Below are positions 33,206-34,198 of a stretch of 34,198 nt of DNA, piece by piece. The translations under genes were made by a program, and so were the position numbers. Source of the DNA: an uncultured Oscillospiraceae bacterium. GTDB taxonomy: Bacteria > Bacillota > Clostridia > Oscillospirales > Oscillospiraceae. The DNA lies in the NCBI GenBank assembly GCA_934659475.1, contig CAKUHX010000003.1, forward strand, positions 1 through 34,198, written 5' to 3'. Under the pieces are notes generated by a model that was given only the letters and a program-made list of their open reading frames with translations, was not told the origin of the DNA and did not search any database. The stretch's first letter is position 1. Each line of letters opens with the position of its first letter.

Positions 33206-33931
33206 ATGCAGCTTCTCATCGTAGCCGCCCTGACGGCGGCGGCCGGCGCGGTACAGAACATCGCTGGCTTTGGCGCCGGCATTATTCTGATGCTGGTGTT
33301 CCCCTATTTTTACGGGATACTGGGCGCCCCCGCCCTGAACATCGCCATCTGCACCATGATGACCATCATAATGGCCATCCGCTACCACAGGTACCTGCGC
33401 CTGCGGGACATTGCCGCCCCTCTGCCCTGCTTCGCCCTGGCCTCCGCCCTGGTCATCCCCATCGCAGGGAAAGCCGACCTGCGGCTGCTGGGCATCGCCT
33501 TCGGGGTGTTCTTTATCCTGCTGGCTCTGTACTTCATGTTCGTGCAGAAGAACCTGAAGGTCTCCGCCAGCCCCCTGACCGGAGCGGTGTGCGGACTGAT
33601 CTCCGGCGCTCTGTCCGGCCTGTTCTCCATCGGCGCCCCCACCATGGCCCTGTATTTCCGGGCGATCACCGAGGACCGGGATCACTACTTTGCCGACCTT
33701 CAGACCACAATGGCGGTGTCCAACGTGATCTCTACCTCCGTCCGCATCCAGCAGGGGCTGTATACGGCGGATCTCATCCTGCCCACCGTCATCGGTTTTT
33801 TCGGTATTCTTCTGGGGCAGTATCTGGGGGGAAAGGTGCGGGGCCGGCTGGACGCCGACAGCATCAACCGGTTCATCTATCTTATGGTGCTGCTGTCCGG
33901 CATCAACACTCTGATGAAGTATATGCGGTGA
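33206..33931 (+). CDS. TSUP-family (TauE/SafE-type) membrane permease, second copy
   Basis: A 241-residue membrane protein with the two-repeat TSUP layout. GAVQNIAGFGAG lies at residues 14-25 and GALSGLFSIGAP at 134-145, each followed by membrane helices. It aligns without large gaps to the permease at 151-879; both share FGVF-ILLALYF, GLFS-G-P and QGLY-A--ILP-or-similar segments. The ATG at 33206 follows AAGGAGAG. It lies after ftsH but has an intervening hairpin and its own terminator. The substrate is unknown; the family handles sulfur-containing anions and organic acids. Confidence 0.85.
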   Translation: MQLLIVAALTAAAGAVQNIAGFGAGIILMLVFPYFYGILGAPALNIAICTMMTIIMAIRYHRYLRLRDIAAPLPCFALASALVIPIAGKADLRLLGIAFGVFFILLALYFMFVQKNLKVSASPLTGAVCGLISGALSGLFSIGAPTMALYFRAITEDRDHYFADLQTTMAVSNVISTSVRIQQGLYTADLILPTVIGFFGILLGQYLGGKVRGRLDADSINRFIYLMVLLSGINTLMKYMR

Positions 33932-33998
33932 GTACAGCCCCGTCTCACTGTTGAAGCAAAAAATCTCCCGGCTTTCGCGGGGCGTTCGTAAGACAGTT

Positions 33999-34035
33999 AA
34001 CGGAGCGTATCGGTGCAGATGCGCTCCGTTTCTTT
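33999..34035 (+). terminator. Intrinsic terminator of the second TSUP gene
   Basis: A 9-bp perfect stem (33999-34007 with 34022-34030), extendable by ATC/GAT inside, followed by TTTCTTT. It lies 67 bases after the stop. Confidence 0.75.
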
Positions 34036-34069
34036 ATGCTAATATGACATATGGCACAGTTGCAGGCAG

Positions 34070-34127
34070 CCCCCTTGGCTCTCCCTCTGGGAGAGCTGTC
34101 ACCGAAGGTGACTGAGAGGGTCTTACA
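34070..34127. repeat. Two-hairpin dispersed intergenic repeat
   Basis: CTCTCCC (34079-34085) pairs with GGGAGAG (34089-34095). GTCACC (34098-34103) pairs with GGTGAC (34107-34112) around GAA. CCCTTGG before and TGAGAGGG after frame the unit. I recall very similar units scattered through the genomes of gut Clostridia. The region 33932-34198 has no credible gene; a short minus-strand frame runs through this repeat and is not coding. Confidence 0.65.
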
Positions 34128-34198
34128 GGCGTTTTTGAATGGTGATATCAATTTGTGTGCACACGCCGCGAAAATCCATATCAACATCTCGGTTGGAA

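Noticed and set aside
33945..34187. An 80-residue minus-strand frame at the right edge
   Set aside because: It runs through the TSUP terminator and the dispersed repeat and has no ribosome-binding site or family resemblance.

Overview
The window is about 34 kb of chromosomal DNA from a high-GC, gut-type Bacillota, most likely Oscillospiraceae in the Flavonifractor / Lawsonibacter / Pseudoflavonifractor neighbourhood. This placement is inferred from three things. The coding regions are strongly GC-rich. The gene orders gdpP-rplI-dnaB and tilS-hpt-ftsH are classic Bacillota arrangements. Two intergenic repeats look like types I associate with this group. No taxonomic search was possible. I place 30 protein genes and see no rRNA, tRNA, CRISPR array, transposase or prophage gene. 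No gene-free stretch exceeds 300 bases; the longest (10615-10899, 285 bases; 33932-34198, 267; 24734-24989, 256) are described as features.

Left part (1-5250): a TSUP (TauE/SafE-type) permease; a 2-hydroxyacid dehydrogenase transcribed divergently from a LysR regulator; then luxS and mtnN, overlapping by 11 bases, which recycle S-adenosylhomocysteine and yield the AI-2 precursor. A convergent 216-residue protein of unknown function follows.

Middle (5246-19010): murA (peptidoglycan), hemW and rluD (divergent), and a lone FGGY sugar kinase. A six-gene minus-strand cluster comes next: 2-hydroxyacid dehydrogenase, WalJ-like metallo-beta-lactamase protein, rlmH, C_GCAxxG_C_C protein, mutY and a PflX-like radical SAM protein. 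Most junctions overlap or nearly touch. recG and a class I DAHP synthase are on the plus strand.

Right-middle (19082-24733): a small AT-richer lipoprotein-like gene with a Big_14-like domain, an EF-G paralogue with a variant G domain, and an operon of tRNA-dihydrouridine synthase, ECF sigma factor and membrane zinc-finger anti-sigma factor.

Right (24990-33931): gdpP (c-di-AMP phosphodiesterase), rplI, dnaB, tilS, hpt, ftsH, and a second TSUP permease similar to the one at the left end. A palindromic MITE-like repeat separates rplI from dnaB, and a two-hairpin intergenic repeat lies near the right edge.

Most genes are ordinary housekeeping genes, and I found no convincing new multi-gene system. 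The best leads are non-coding: an operator-like palindrome inside the luxS promoter, repeated CTATTATG octamers on both sides of the LysR-linked dehydrogenase, the mobile-looking repeats, and a heavily structured 285-base spacer at 10615-10899. Start codons were reassigned from ribosome-binding sites and family alignment. Eight of the 30 genes appear to use TTG or GTG.
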